Shown in pieces: positions 8,611 to 17,400 of a stretch of DNA of 64,000 nt (position 1 is the first letter of the stretch; every line of letters begins with the position of its first letter). Source of the DNA: Aquirufa ecclesiirivi (lineage in GTDB: Bacteria > Bacteroidota > Bacteroidia > Cytophagales > Spirosomataceae); contig NZ_JAANOP010000001.1 of NCBI RefSeq assembly GCF_011250515.1, positions 310,001-374,000 on the forward strand. Reading direction: 5' to 3'. The notes below the pieces were generated by a model. That model was given only the letters and a program-made list of their open reading frames with translations, searched no databases and had not been told where the DNA came from. The translations under genes were made by a program, and so were the position numbers.

Positions 8611-9426
8611 ATGAAAAAGACCGTATTGATAACAGGAACATCTAGTGGAATAGGCAAAGCAACTGTTTTTGAGTTCGCCCAAAATGGATGGAATGTCATT
8701 GCAACGCAACGAAATCCAGAAAAGGAAACCGATTTCAATAAGTTGCCAAATGTGAAAATGTATGCTCTTGACGTTACCAATCTTGAAAGTATTAAAGCGG
8801 CAATGTCAAATGCTCAAATTGATTTTGGGAAAATTGATGTAGTGATTAATAATGCCGGCTATGGTGTGGATGGCGCTTTTGAGGCAATGTCTGATGAAAT
8901 AATTGAAAAACAATTTAACACAAATGTGTTTGGTTTGATGCGTGTAACAAGGGAGGCGATTAAACTAATGAGACCCCAAGGCAGCGGAACTATTATCCAA
9001 ATTTCAAGTATGGGGGGAAAAATTACCTTCCCACTTTATAGTATTTATCACTCCACCAAGTTTGCTGTGGAAGGTTTTACAGAATCCTTACATTATGAGT
9101 TAGCTCAGTTTAATATTAAAATGAAACTCATTGAGCCAGGCCCAATAGTTACTGATTTTTATGGCCGAAGTCGTCAATTTATTAAACCAACTGACACAAA
9201 TCAATATGATGGGTTTATTCAAAAGTTTAATAATGCTGCCGAAAAAGTAATGAAAGATGCTGAAGGTCCAGAAGTTGTAGCAAAGATGATTTATAAATCT
9301 GCAACTGACAATAGTAATCAAATGAGATATGCGGTGGGTAAACCCGGCCCCATGTTGTTGGTGCTAAGAAAATTGCTTTCTGATAAGTTATACTTTTTGA
9401 TGGTTAGAAAAAGTTACAATCTTTAA
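8611..9426 (+). CDS. Short-chain dehydrogenase/reductase (SDR)
   Basis: This 271-residue classical SDR has the nucleotide-binding glycine motif TGTSSGIG (residues 8-15), NNAG (80-83), and the catalytic residues Asn105, Ser133, Tyr146 and Lys150 (YHSTK). It is a cytoplasmic NAD(P)-dependent oxidoreductase; the substrate cannot be told. Asp54-Val55 and the Thr-Gln-Arg segment at 32-34 leave the cofactor open, with Arg34 favouring NADPH. It is divergent from a MerR regulator and followed by the terminator in repeat copy B, so the two genes form a complete cassette. The leading ATG sits correctly behind the promoter at 8558-8588. Confidence 0.9.
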   Translation: MKKTVLITGTSSGIGKATVFEFAQNGWNVIATQRNPEKETDFNKLPNVKMYALDVTNLESIKAAMSNAQIDFGKIDVVINNAGYGVDGAFEAMSDEIIEKQFNTNVFGLMRVTREAIKLMRPQGSGTIIQISSMGGKITFPLYSIYHSTKFAVEGFTESLHYELAQFNIKMKLIEPGPIVTDFYGRSRQFIKPTDTNQYDGFIQKFNNAAEKVMKDAEGPEVVAKMIYKSATDNSNQMRYAVGKPGPMLLVLRKLLSDKLYFLMVRKSYNL

Positions 9427-9482
9427 GGGAGCGTCCTTTAAATTAGATAAAGCTTTGTTCTATTGATTTAATCAATAAAAAT

Positions 9483-9720
9483 GGCTGCAACATTCCACCT
9501 ATTAAGGGAGCAAGATTCAAAAAGAGGTCATTTTCGACCTCTTTTTTTATTTAAAAACCATCCTTTCTTTCTGTAAAGAGACATTTTTTGTGGTTGTAAC
9601 TTTTCCATTTTCAACACCTCGTTTTTCGTAAATTTACAATCCTAAATCAAAAGGATTAGGAGAAATATGGTTTAATGACTTAAAAGGAAGGTTTTAATTT
9701 TGGATTAAGCGGTTCGGTAA
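9483..9720 (+). repeat. Repeat copy B (29-base element, core, terminator, flank)
   Basis: A 29-base element (9483-9511) shared with copies C and E ends in the core GGGAGCAAGAT (9506-9516). The GAGGTC/GACCTC hairpin and a flank almost collinear with copy A follow. Similarity to copy A runs to about 9720. Confidence 0.8.
9519..9548 (+). terminator. Terminator in repeat copy B
   Basis: AAAAAGAGGTC (9519-9529) pairs with GACCTCTTTTT (9536-9546) around a six-base loop. It serves the SDR gene upstream and, by symmetry, could act on both strands. Confidence 0.8.
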
Positions 9721-9802
9721 ACACGGTTATACACCTGATATGGAATTGAAATCAACTTAAACTGTGATTGAACAAGCCAAATTGTTAGCTAATGATTTCT
9801 AA
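9701..9802 (+). pseudogene. Remnant resembling the C-terminus of a type I restriction HsdR subunit
   Basis: One frame reads WIKRFGKHGYTPDMELKST, a TAA stop at 9752, then TVIEQAKLLANDF and a TAA at 9800-9802. This resembles the extreme C-terminus of type I restriction R subunits, which in Bacteroidota often read like KYGYPPDMQ...TVLKQAELIAN. The stretch is too short for certainty and the match is from memory. If right, it is debris of an hsd operon once present in this block. The rest of 9803-9897 holds no recognisable gene. Confidence 0.35.
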
Positions 9803-9897
9803 AACAACAATAGCTTTTACAATATTGGAGGAAGGGATGAATTGAGAATGGTCGCAGACCCGGATTAAAATTTGATTTTAGCCTGAATTAAAACAAA

Positions 9898-11010
9898 ATG
9901 AAGAAAAAAACTAGAAACATTTTACTTATAATCATCTCAATTTTGGTTGCTCTATTCTTTTATGGAAGCCACAATTTTGGCAACGATAGACAAAGTTTTA
10001 GAGAAATCGTATCATTAACAGGTGTTGGAGATGTAAGTACAGCTTTTATCAAAATGGAAGAAAGAAAAAGTTTCTCAAATCCGATAGTGAACATTATTTA
10101 TCAAAGATGGAAGAAAAAAATGGATGCTCGTTTTATTTCAAAAGAAGAAGTATTTGTAAATACATCAGGAAACGACATAATTAATGATATTTCAAACATT
10201 TATCGTGAATATTGGCGAGTTGAACTGTTGAAACCAAAACTAGAAAACAGAACAGACTCCACGCTTTATAATAACATCGCTGACTATATACTATCCAAAA
10301 AGTTAACAAATCTTTCAAAAGATCGCTTACTAAAGAATATTAAAGACGACTCTGTATTGAAAGAAATAATAGAAAAAGAAGGATTTAAAGTAGAGTTTAA
10401 ATTCCGAAATGGTTTTCAAGAGATATTTATTTGGAATAAAGAAAGTACTAAAAAATATGAAGTGATTTTACCAAAAGACACTGTAAAAACTACTGTTGTC
10501 TTTATTGAAGGTTATCACATAAACGGATATGATGAATTTGCAACTTTTGGCGATTCACAAGTGGGTGGCTGGGCTATAAAAGAATCTGCAACGCTATACT
10601 GTAATAAAGGCACTTATGATTTAAATTCAGAAACTTTTGAAGTTTCTTATTTAAAACATGAAAGTTTACATTTTACGGATTTAAACAATTATCCAAACAT
10701 AAGTTCTTCTGATTTGGAATACAGGTCAAAGGTAATTGAATTGATGTATTGTACAGAAGGAACTATTTATGACCGAATCTCAGAATTTGTGTCAGTAGCG
10801 AATAAAGCAGATAGGGAAAATTCCCATCCGTACGCCAATTATATTTTGATTCAAAATCTGTCGAAATTGATATTCAATTCCGATTTCAACTCAGATATTA
10901 ATCAATGGAAAAAAGTATCGGTTGATAAAATTAACAAGGCTGCATCTTCATTGTATGAATCAAGTGAAAATTTACTGCGGAAAGACAATAGCTTAAATGA
11001 AATAATATAA
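9898..11010 (+). CDS. Hypothetical membrane-anchored or secreted protein with HEXXH motif
   Basis: I do not recognise the family. The 370-residue protein starts with a positively charged N-terminus and one hydrophobic segment (about residues 7-23), so it is exported or membrane-anchored. A HESLH sequence at residues 254-258 matches the zinc-metallopeptidase motif HEXXH, and acidic residues follow about 15 residues later (SDLEYRSKVIEL), so a gluzincin-type third ligand is possible. The sequence is rich in Lys/Asn/Ile and looks lower in GC than the flanking chromosome. It is the only intact gene of its cassette and is followed by the copy C terminator. Protease function is an inference from the motif alone. 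Confidence 0.6.
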   Translation: MKKKTRNILLIIISILVALFFYGSHNFGNDRQSFREIVSLTGVGDVSTAFIKMEERKSFSNPIVNIIYQRWKKKMDARFISKEEVFVNTSGNDIINDISNIYREYWRVELLKPKLENRTDSTLYNNIADYILSKKLTNLSKDRLLKNIKDDSVLKEIIEKEGFKVEFKFRNGFQEIFIWNKESTKKYEVILPKDTVKTTVVFIEGYHINGYDEFATFGDSQVGGWAIKESATLYCNKGTYDLNSETFEVSYLKHESLHFTDLNNYPNISSSDLEYRSKVIELMYCTEGTIYDRISEFVSVANKADRENSHPYANYILIQNLSKLIFNSDFNSDINQWKKVSVDKINKAASSLYESSENLLRKDNSLNEII

Positions 11011-11227
11011 ACTGTGGTTAACATCGGTTTGTCAAAATTGAGGGCTCAGTGATAAATTAAACACTCGGATATCTAATAAACATTTGTGCAAAATATTCTT
11101 TCATTTGTTGTTTACCTTATATCAAGGGTTATAGGGTGAAAATAAAAGAATTAAAGATAATACTGCCCTATAAATTACATTAAAGGAGTTTTTTAATTAT
11201 GAAATCAGGCCCTATGTTTACTTGAGT
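11011..11227. other. Intergenic stretch without recognisable gene
   Basis: Between the HEXXH gene and repeat copy C I see no coding potential beyond an eight-codon stub near 11199. The sequence is AT-rich and without obvious hairpins. Confidence 0.5.
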
Positions 11228-11430
11228 TTGCAAGTTCAAACAATGAAAACGGCTGCAACATTCCACCTATTAAGGGAGCACAAATCAAAAAGAGGTCATT
11301 TCGACCTCTTTTTTGTTTAAATACCATCATATCTTTCTTTGAAGCGACAATTTTTGTGGTTGCAAGTTTCCATTTTCAACACCTCATTTTTCGCAAATTT
11401 ACAACCCTAAATCAGAATGATGAGGAAACT
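11228..11430 (+). repeat. Repeat copy C (extended upstream element, core, terminator, flank)
   Basis: TTGCAAGTTCAAA (11228-11240) and the 29-base element (11251-11279) are shared with copy E. The core is the divergent GGGAGCACAAAT (11274-11285). The GAGGTC/GACCTC terminator and the flank (TTTGTGGTTGCAAG, CACCTCATTTTTCG) then match copies A and B. Confidence 0.8.
11287..11314 (+). terminator. Terminator in repeat copy C
   Basis: AAAAAGAGGTC pairs with GACCTCTTTTT around a five-base loop. It follows the HEXXH gene of cassette 2 at a distance. Confidence 0.75.
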
Positions 11431-11730
11431 TATTTTTAAGTGCTAACAGCAGCTTTTCATTTTTCGGGAATTTGCACCAAATTACATTTTTTGCCTTGAG
11501 TTGCCCAGCCAAAAAATCAATCCCATCAAAAAAAATCTATACGCATTTTGTATATGTTAATTGTCAAAAATTTAATACATATTTAAAATGCGCATTGCGT
11601 AATATTCTCATTTTTATGCCTTTAGGGTGTTTAAGTGCTAATTTTATAAATACATTGAAATACATACTCTATTTAGTACTATTGAGTATAATAGAGAGTT
11701 GGCATAAATCTTCCAGGTATTTTAGTAAAA
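11431..11730. other. AT-rich leader region of cassette 3, no gene seen
   Basis: This 300-base stretch has an open frame on the plus strand (11472-11747), but its predicted peptide is Cys/Ile/Phe-rich without domain character. I read it as non-coding. Confidence 0.5.
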
Positions 11731-11764
11731 TTGTACAAATTGTATAATTTATCCGATATCTTTG
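11731..11764 (+). promoter_or_regulatory. Promoter with palindromic operator for the GNAT-like/XRE pair
   Basis: TATCTTTG at 11757-11764 is an exact -7 box, 16 bases before the ATG at 11781. Just upstream are two overlapping palindromes, TTGTACAA (11731-11738) and TACAAATTGTA (11734-11744). Their position suits repression by the XRE protein encoded second in the operon, as in toxin-antitoxin autoregulation. Confidence 0.55.
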
Positions 11765-11780
11765 TTATAGATATTCGAAA

Positions 11781-12287
11781 ATGAAAGCAAAAATCACCAG
11801 AGTTGTTGATGGACAGGACATTGACTCAGAGATAATTAAATCCTCAGGGCTGATGCTGCCGTCTATATCTGATGGCTGGCGTTTTAACTTCAAAAAGCAT
11901 TCTAAGAGAGCGGACTTCCAGACATACATATTAGTTACAGATAGCACACCCAAAGTAGTTGAAGGTTGTCTTACCTTTCAATTGAGAGATGCAATAGAAC
12001 CTTACATGGCTTATATTGAAATAGCTCCTCACAATAAAGGCAAACCCAAAATACATGATAATGTTGCTGGATGCTTGATTGCATTTGCTTGTAGGCTTAG
12101 TTTTATTTTTGGTGTTGAGCATTATAAAGGCTGGTTAACCTTTGATGTCATGGAAGAAAACAAAGATGATGAAATAAAATTAATGGCTGTCTATTGTCAA
12201 AAATATGGTGCATTGAAATGGCAAGAAACAACAATGGTAATAAGTCCAGAAGTTGGAGAAAAATTAATTACTAAATTTCTAAATTAA
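11781..12287 (+). CDS. Putative GNAT-fold protein, possible toxin of a toxin-antitoxin pair
   Basis: This 168-residue protein has a layout that suggests an acetyltransferase (GNAT) fold. There is a central strand ending AYIEIAPHNKG, a following segment with AGCLIAFACRLSF where the acetyl-CoA loop and helix would be, a strand GWLTFDV, and a C-terminal LMAVYCQKYGAL helix, as in GNAT proteins ending their fold with a tyrosine-bearing helix. The classic Q/RxxGxG/A loop is not clear. It is followed 5 bases later by an XRE-type regulator in the same operon. Toxin-first order with an HTH partner suggests a type II toxin-antitoxin module, but an ordinary acetyltransferase or an unrelated fold is possible. 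Confidence 0.5.
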   Translation: MKAKITRVVDGQDIDSEIIKSSGLMLPSISDGWRFNFKKHSKRADFQTYILVTDSTPKVVEGCLTFQLRDAIEPYMAYIEIAPHNKGKPKIHDNVAGCLIAFACRLSFIFGVEHYKGWLTFDVMEENKDDEIKLMAVYCQKYGALKWQETTMVISPEVGEKLITKFLN

Positions 12288-12292
12288 ACATT

Positions 12293-12766
12293 ATGAAAAG
12301 CAGGGAAATTCAGATTTCTGAAATTTGGAATGAAGAAAAGAAAAGTTCATTAAAGGAATTCATAACCACTCATTCACAAAAACAATCAAATGAAAGAAAA
12401 TTAAGAAATGAACTATTGTCTATACAGTATAAAATTGAAGATTATATAGAATCTGAAGATATGTCCGACAGGCTTAGAGTCTTGGACTTTGTTAAGTTAT
12501 ATCTTAAAACATTTAACGTAACACAAAAGAGACTAGCCGACTTATTTGAAATGCAAGACAGTAATCTTCATAAATACTTAGTTGGCAAAAGGAAACTAAA
12601 TGCAAGCCTTGTATTAAAACTTAGTTCATTCTCTCACTTAAGTCCTGAGTATTGGTTAAGAGTTGAGGTTAAAAATGAAATAATAGAAATAACTAAAGAA
12701 AAAGAAAGAAGTAAGGACTATCAAAAATACGACTATCGTAATTTATTAGTAAATTCTGACGACTAG
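12293..12766 (+). CDS. XRE-type helix-turn-helix protein, possible antitoxin
   Basis: This 157-residue protein has a helix-turn-helix at about residues 75-120 (NVTQKRLADLFEMQDSNLHK followed by YLVGKRKLNASLVLKLSSF), typical of XRE/HigA-like regulators that read a short palindrome. The N-terminal 60 residues are charged and helical and could bind a partner. The gene begins 5 bases after the GNAT-like gene. Together with the TACAAATTGTA palindrome over the promoter, this supports autoregulation by a toxin-antitoxin pair. The stop codon is only 5 bases from the end of the IS3-family element, so the element landed just behind the operon without breaking it. Confidence 0.75.
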   Translation: MKSREIQISEIWNEEKKSSLKEFITTHSQKQSNERKLRNELLSIQYKIEDYIESEDMSDRLRVLDFVKLYLKTFNVTQKRLADLFEMQDSNLHKYLVGKRKLNASLVLKLSSFSHLSPEYWLRVEVKNEIIEITKEKERSKDYQKYDYRNLLVNSDD

Positions 12767-12786
12767 GACTTTGTACAAACCCCTTA

Positions 12787-13794
12787 TTACTTGGACACAT
12801 TTTTAGAAACAGTTGTGTAATAATTGCTTGTTTTTTCGTTTAAATTTTGTCTAAGGTATTGATAATCTTGGTTTAAAACATCACTGGTTTCGTGTTGGTT
12901 TTCAGATAAATTTTGTTCGACACGTTTTTGGTTTGTGATGTGGATATGTTGATCCCATTTTTCGTTCGGAGTCATTTTGATTGCTTTATGGTATCTGCGG
13001 GTGTTGTACCAGATTGTGTGAGCGAATAAGGTTTGTTTGGCATCATAGTATCCCGTGAACTCGTAACGTTCAATCACTTCTCGATGAATGATGGAGTGAA
13101 AGGCCTCGATATAGGAATTTTCTTCAGGCGTTGCAATGTGCGTAAACTCTTGATTGGCTTCGGCTGTACGAAGAAATTGCTTGACGTTATTTGCGATAAA
13201 TTGTGATCCATTGTCATTTCTAATGGTTACTCCTTTGATTCCGTATTCGTTGTTTATTCGCCTAAAGGCATTGATTACATCCATTTGTTTGATGCTTTTT
13301 TGAAAAATCTGGTCTACGATTTTGCGAGAAAAAACATCGATGATGGTCAAGAGGTAAAAATTCCTTTTTTCACCGTGTACATAAACATACTTGATGTCCA
13401 AGCATAAGTATTCCATCGGGTAGGACGCTTGAATCTTGCGATGTTGGACAAATTTACGTCTACCGCTCGTACGTATCACTTTACCTAAAAGAAGGTTGTG
13501 CTCATCCATTAAACGATAAACTTTCTTCTTGTTAATGTAATAGTCAAGTTTGCGTAATTCCCCTGTTATGTTTTCATAACCATAGCAACAAAACTCTTGG
13601 GAGAGAATGTCTTTTATTTGCTCGATAACGACTTGGTTTTCGACCAAATCTCCATCTTGTTTCCAAGTGTGAGAACTCGCTTTAACGCCCGGTTTTCCGC
13701 CTGTAGACTTGTAATAGTAGACGCTGGAAGGAAGATTCGACCAAGATAAAAGCATCCGTGTGGGAGCCTGCTGATTGTATTGTAAAACAATCAT
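12787..13794 (-). CDS. IS3-family transposase OrfB (DDE integrase core)
   Basis: This 335-residue protein is the catalytic half of an IS3-family transposase. The rve/DDE core starts with CLDIKYVYVHGEKRNFYLL (first Asp), continues with IRNDNGSQF (second Asp) and ends with EENSYIEAFHSI (Glu), followed by the tryptophan/arginine-rich WYNTRRYHKAI segment near the C-terminus. An N-terminal helical region (about 40-110) precedes it. Its ATG overlaps the orfA stop as ATGA, giving translational coupling instead of the more usual -1 frameshift on an A-rich slip site. The frame runs to within 15 bases of the left terminal repeat start. Confidence 0.92.
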   Translation of the reverse strand: MIVLQYNQQAPTRMLLSWSNLPSSVYYYKSTGGKPGVKASSHTWKQDGDLVENQVVIEQIKDILSQEFCCYGYENITGELRKLDYYINKKKVYRLMDEHNLLLGKVIRTSGRRKFVQHRKIQASYPMEYLCLDIKYVYVHGEKRNFYLLTIIDVFSRKIVDQIFQKSIKQMDVINAFRRINNEYGIKGVTIRNDNGSQFIANNVKQFLRTAEANQEFTHIATPEENSYIEAFHSIIHREVIERYEFTGYYDAKQTLFAHTIWYNTRRYHKAIKMTPNEKWDQHIHITNQKRVEQNLSENQHETSDVLNQDYQYLRQNLNEKTSNYYTTVSKNVSK

Positions 13795-14105
13795 CTTCTT
13801 GTCTTGATTAGCACAGGGCTTTTTTTTAGAAGCTCTGATTTAAATTCAATTTCCAAAGCTTGTCTGGCGATGATTCTTTTTAAGCGTTCATTTTCTTCTT
13901 CTAAAGCTCTCAGCTCAGGATCTACTCGCTTGTAAGCAGGCTTTAGCCCTTCTACTCCTTTGGAAAGGTATTTATTCTTCCACTTAGCATACAGACTAGG
14001 TGCTAAATTATACTTCCGGCAAGTAACCGTACTTCCCTCTCTTTGACCTTCTTGAATAATAGCTAGACGGTCTTCTGGACTGAATACTCTTCTTTCTCTT
14101 TTCAT
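13791..14105 (-). CDS. IS3-family transposase OrfA (helix-turn-helix)
   Basis: This 104-residue protein has a helix-turn-helix of the transposase_8 type (RVFSPEDRLAIIQEGQREGS then TCRKYNLAPSLYAKWKNKYL). A leucine-zipper-like helix follows (residues 68-95, LRALEEENERLKRIIARQAL). It provides DNA binding at the terminal repeats and oligomerisation for the transposase. It overlaps orfB by 4 bases. It ends in KTRR just before the orfB ATG. Confidence 0.9.
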   Translation of the reverse strand: MKRERRVFSPEDRLAIIQEGQREGSTVTCRKYNLAPSLYAKWKNKYLSKGVEGLKPAYKRVDPELRALEEENERLKRIIARQALEIEFKSELLKKSPVLIKTRR

Positions 14106-14172
14106 TTTCCCTAATTTAATTGGTTCTAAACTCTTTTTAAAATTTAGTCCAGTCTATTAGGGGGTTAGTACA

Positions 14173-14379
14173 GGTTCAACTCATAAAAGACCATTTATTT
14201 TCTAAAACAACGCCATTGATGTCTATCACCGGTCAGCTCCATAATTATAATAATTTAGGTTTAATTTGCAATATTTTTAATAAGACTTTGAAATTAATAA
14301 ATTACTGCAAATCGTTTTCTCCAATTCTTGCGATTCTCGTAAGATCATCGAGTAGGTTTCTAGAAAAATAAATAGCTTC
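14173..14379. other. Intergenic stretch between IS element and repeat copy D
   Basis: There is no recognisable gene. The stretch begins GGTTCAACTC and contains CATTTATTTTCTA, a pattern loosely shared with bases 21943-21965 after the methyltransferase gene. Both may therefore be right-hand cassette ends. Confidence 0.35.
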
Positions 14380-14487
14380 GGGAGCTAGATTTAAAAAGAG
14401 GTCATTTTCGACCTCTTTTTTTGTTTAAAAACCACTATAACTTTCTTTAAAAGAACATTTTTGCGGTTGCAACTTTTTCAATTTCAA
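14380..14487 (+). repeat. Repeat copy D (core, terminator, flank)
   Basis: The core GGGAGCTAGAT (14380-14390) is identical to the tRNA end in copy A. The same terminator and a flank with CTTTCTTTAAAAGAACATTTTTG and GGTTGCAACTTTTTCA follow. The 29-base upstream element of copies B, C and E is missing here. The flank stops at the stop codon of the RND pump gene. Confidence 0.8.
14393..14422 (-). terminator. Terminator in repeat copy D, serving the RND operon
   Basis: AAAAAGAGGTC (14393-14403) pairs with GACCTCTTTTT (14410-14420). Read on the minus strand it also has a T run after the stem, so it can end the efflux operon whose last stop codon is at 14488. Confidence 0.75.
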
Positions 14488-17400
14488 CTACTTTTTACGA
14501 TTTATTTTCTCTTTCGCTGTATCAACAAAGTAATACACCATTGGCACTAAAAACACAGTCAAAATAAGTGATGAAAGAAGTCCTCCAATAATAACCCAAG
14601 CTAATCCGTTTTTCCATTCGGCTGCCGTTCCTGTCGCTATTGCGATAGGAAGCATACCAACAACCATTGAAAGTGTAGTCATTAGGATTGGTCGCATACG
14701 ACCTTTTCCTGCTATGATTAGAGCTTCTTTGAAATGTTTGCCTTCGGCTTTTAATTGATTGGTAAAATCCACAATTAGAATAGCGTTTTTTACTACTAAG
14801 CCCATTAGCATAATTAAACCGAGTAAGGCGAACAAACTCAAATTGCTTAACGACAAATTCAATGCAAAAAATGCTCCAATTGCTGCTACAGGAATAGAAA
14901 ACAACACAACAAATGGATAAACAAAATTGTCATAAAGTGCCACCAGAATTAGGTAAATCAGTAAAAATGAAATCAGCAATACCGAACCTAATGCTCCAAA
15001 ACTATCATCTTGTCTTTTGATGTCGCTACCCCAAGTCATTTGTATTCCATTTGATAGTGGATTTTCTTTTAGATAAGCTACAACATCATCTGCTACAGTT
15101 CCAGATGGCCTTCCCAACGCGTCAGAAGTAAGAGTAACTGCTGGTTGTCGGTCTTTCCTTTCCAACAAAGACGGAGAATTGTCTTGTTCAACGGTTGCAA
15201 ATTGTGAAACCTCCACGGGTAATCCCATTGGGTTAATAATGGAAAGTTGTTGAACATCTTCAAAATTTTGCCGGCTAAATTCATTTAACCAAATTCTCAC
15301 TGGATATTCTGTCCCATTATCGGTAAGTGTGGCATCATCATTTCCAGTAAACGCTGTTCTTAGGTTTAATCCAACATAGGCGGTTGTTAATCCCAATCGC
15401 TGCATTTTATCTTTGTCAGGAATTATTTTGAATTCGGGACTTCCTGCTTCAATGGATAAGCGAACGTTATCAGCACCAGGAATTTTTTCAATAATAGCTT
15501 TTAGGTCATTTCCGCTTTGCATCACCAAATCCATGTTACTTCCGCTCAAAGTGATTTCAATAGGTGCAGAACGAGGAATTAAACCTAAAGCGGCCATTGA
15601 ATAATTTATACTTGGAAACTTTGCTTTCAAATCCTCCCGAAGCTTTTTCATAAATGTTTCCGTCGGTACATTTTTAAGTTCCGTTTTAGATTTTAATTGA
15701 ATTGTAAATTCTGTTTTGTTTGCAGAACCAATACCCAAACTTCCAATACCTGTGCTTGGCCCGCCAATGTTACTGAATACGGTGGCAACTTCGGGTTGTT
15801 GAATAATGTAGGTTTCAATTTTTTGAGCAATTAAGTTATTTTGCTGAATGGAAGTGGATTTGTCAAACTCTAAAGCCATTCTGAACTTTCCTTGGTCGCC
15901 AGTTGAAATTAACTCTTTACCAATAATGCCTTGTCGCATAATGCCTAAAGTCATTACAAAAAGTAATAATACAATTCCAGTAAAGATTAATTTATGGCTT
16001 AAAACCCACCCTAATTGTCTGCCATACCAATGGGTGAAATTTTCTAATTGATGCTCAAACCAAATCAAGAAACGATTGAAAAAATTAGTTGGTTGTAAAT
16101 CTTCTTTCTTTCCAATACGTGAAGCTAACCAAGGTGTAAGCGTAAAACCTACTAATAAACTTGTGAGCGTAGAAGTTACTACAACCACCGAAAACTGCTT
16201 GAGCATATCGGCAACAAACACTTGTAAAAAAAGAATTGGCAAGAAAACAACTACGTCAACCAATGTAATTGATAATGCAGCAAAGCCAATTTCCATACGA
16301 CCATCCATTGCAGCAGTTTTTTTATCTTTCCCCCCGTCTAAATGTTTTTGAATATTTTCTAATACGACCACCGCATCATCTACCAAAACTCCAATGATTA
16401 AAGACATTGCGAGTAAGGTCATTAGGTTAAGTGTGTAACCTAAAAGCCACATTACGGCAAACGCTGTAACTAAAGAAGTTGGAATGGCAACAATTACAAT
16501 TAAAGAGTTTCTGAAACTTCTTAGGAATAAAAGCATCACCAATGAAACTAATATAACCGCTAATATTAAATCGAAAACAACTGAATTGACTGCTGCAATA
16601 GTGTTGTCTGTGCTATCATCTGCAATAATAAATTTCACACTTGCATCAGAATTTTGTTGTTCAATGGATTTGAATTTTTCTCGAACTAACGTTGAAACAT
16701 CAACAGCATTGGCATCACCTTGTTTTTTCAATAGCAAACCAATTCCATTTTTACCATTGTAACGGCTGATAGAAGTCGTTTCTTTTATGCCATCAATAAC
16801 ATTGGCAATATCTTTTACATAAACGGGACTTCCTAAAACTGGCATTGCCACTTGAACGTTTTTAATGTTTTCTAAGGAAGTAAATTTTCCAGTTAACCGA
16901 ACTGAATTACTCTCTTTCTCGTTTTGCACTTTTCCAGCAGGTAAGTCTAAGCCCGAACGATTTATTGCTTCAACAACCTGAAGCATTGAAATTTTATATA
17001 ATTTCAGTTTGTCTTGATTTATTTTTACTTGTATTTCCCTTTCTTCTCCTCCTAAAACGGTAATCTCTGCAACGCCCTTTATTTGTTGAATTTGTGGCAG
17101 ATAATCATCTTTCATTTTTTGATAAAACTCAGTAGCAGATAAATTACCTGTTGCACTAATGGACATTATTGGTAAATCATTTGGCGAAACTTTGCTCATC
17201 ACAGGACTTAAAATATCTTGTGGCAAATCTTTACGGATATTGTCAATATAGCGTTGAGAATCTTGCATAGTTTTATCTAAATCTGTTCCATATTTCAGAT
17301 TGGCGATAATGATAGATGCGTTCGGTAATGACTTTGTAACCAAGTAATCAACACCTTCCAAATTGGATAAGGCATCTTCTATTTTTCGTGAAACGGAAGT

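Larger units (their letters stand above)
12772..14172 (-). mobile_element. IS3-family insertion sequence
   Basis: The element is about 1.4 kb and carries overlapping orfA/orfB on the minus strand. Terminal inverted repeats are visible: TGTACAAACCCCTTATTA at the left end (12772) and the complement of the right end, TGTACTAACCCCCTAATA (ending at 14172), imperfect but collinear for about 35 bases. No clear target duplication is seen: the flanks are GGACT on the left and GGTTC on the right. That may mean loss by mutation or recombination with another copy. Both frames are intact, so it may still be active. Confidence 0.88.

Noticed and set aside
9483-11285. Reading the 29-base element as a second tRNA fragment or an integron attC site
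   Set aside because: I tried to fit T-arm and acceptor pairing around GTTCAAA and the core and found no stem. There is also no attC-like inverted structure and no intI in the window.
11472-11747. A 91-codon frame before the GNAT-like gene
   Set aside because: Its peptide is dominated by Ile, Phe, Cys and Lys without domain character, and it runs into the operator region. AT-rich non-coding DNA explains it better.
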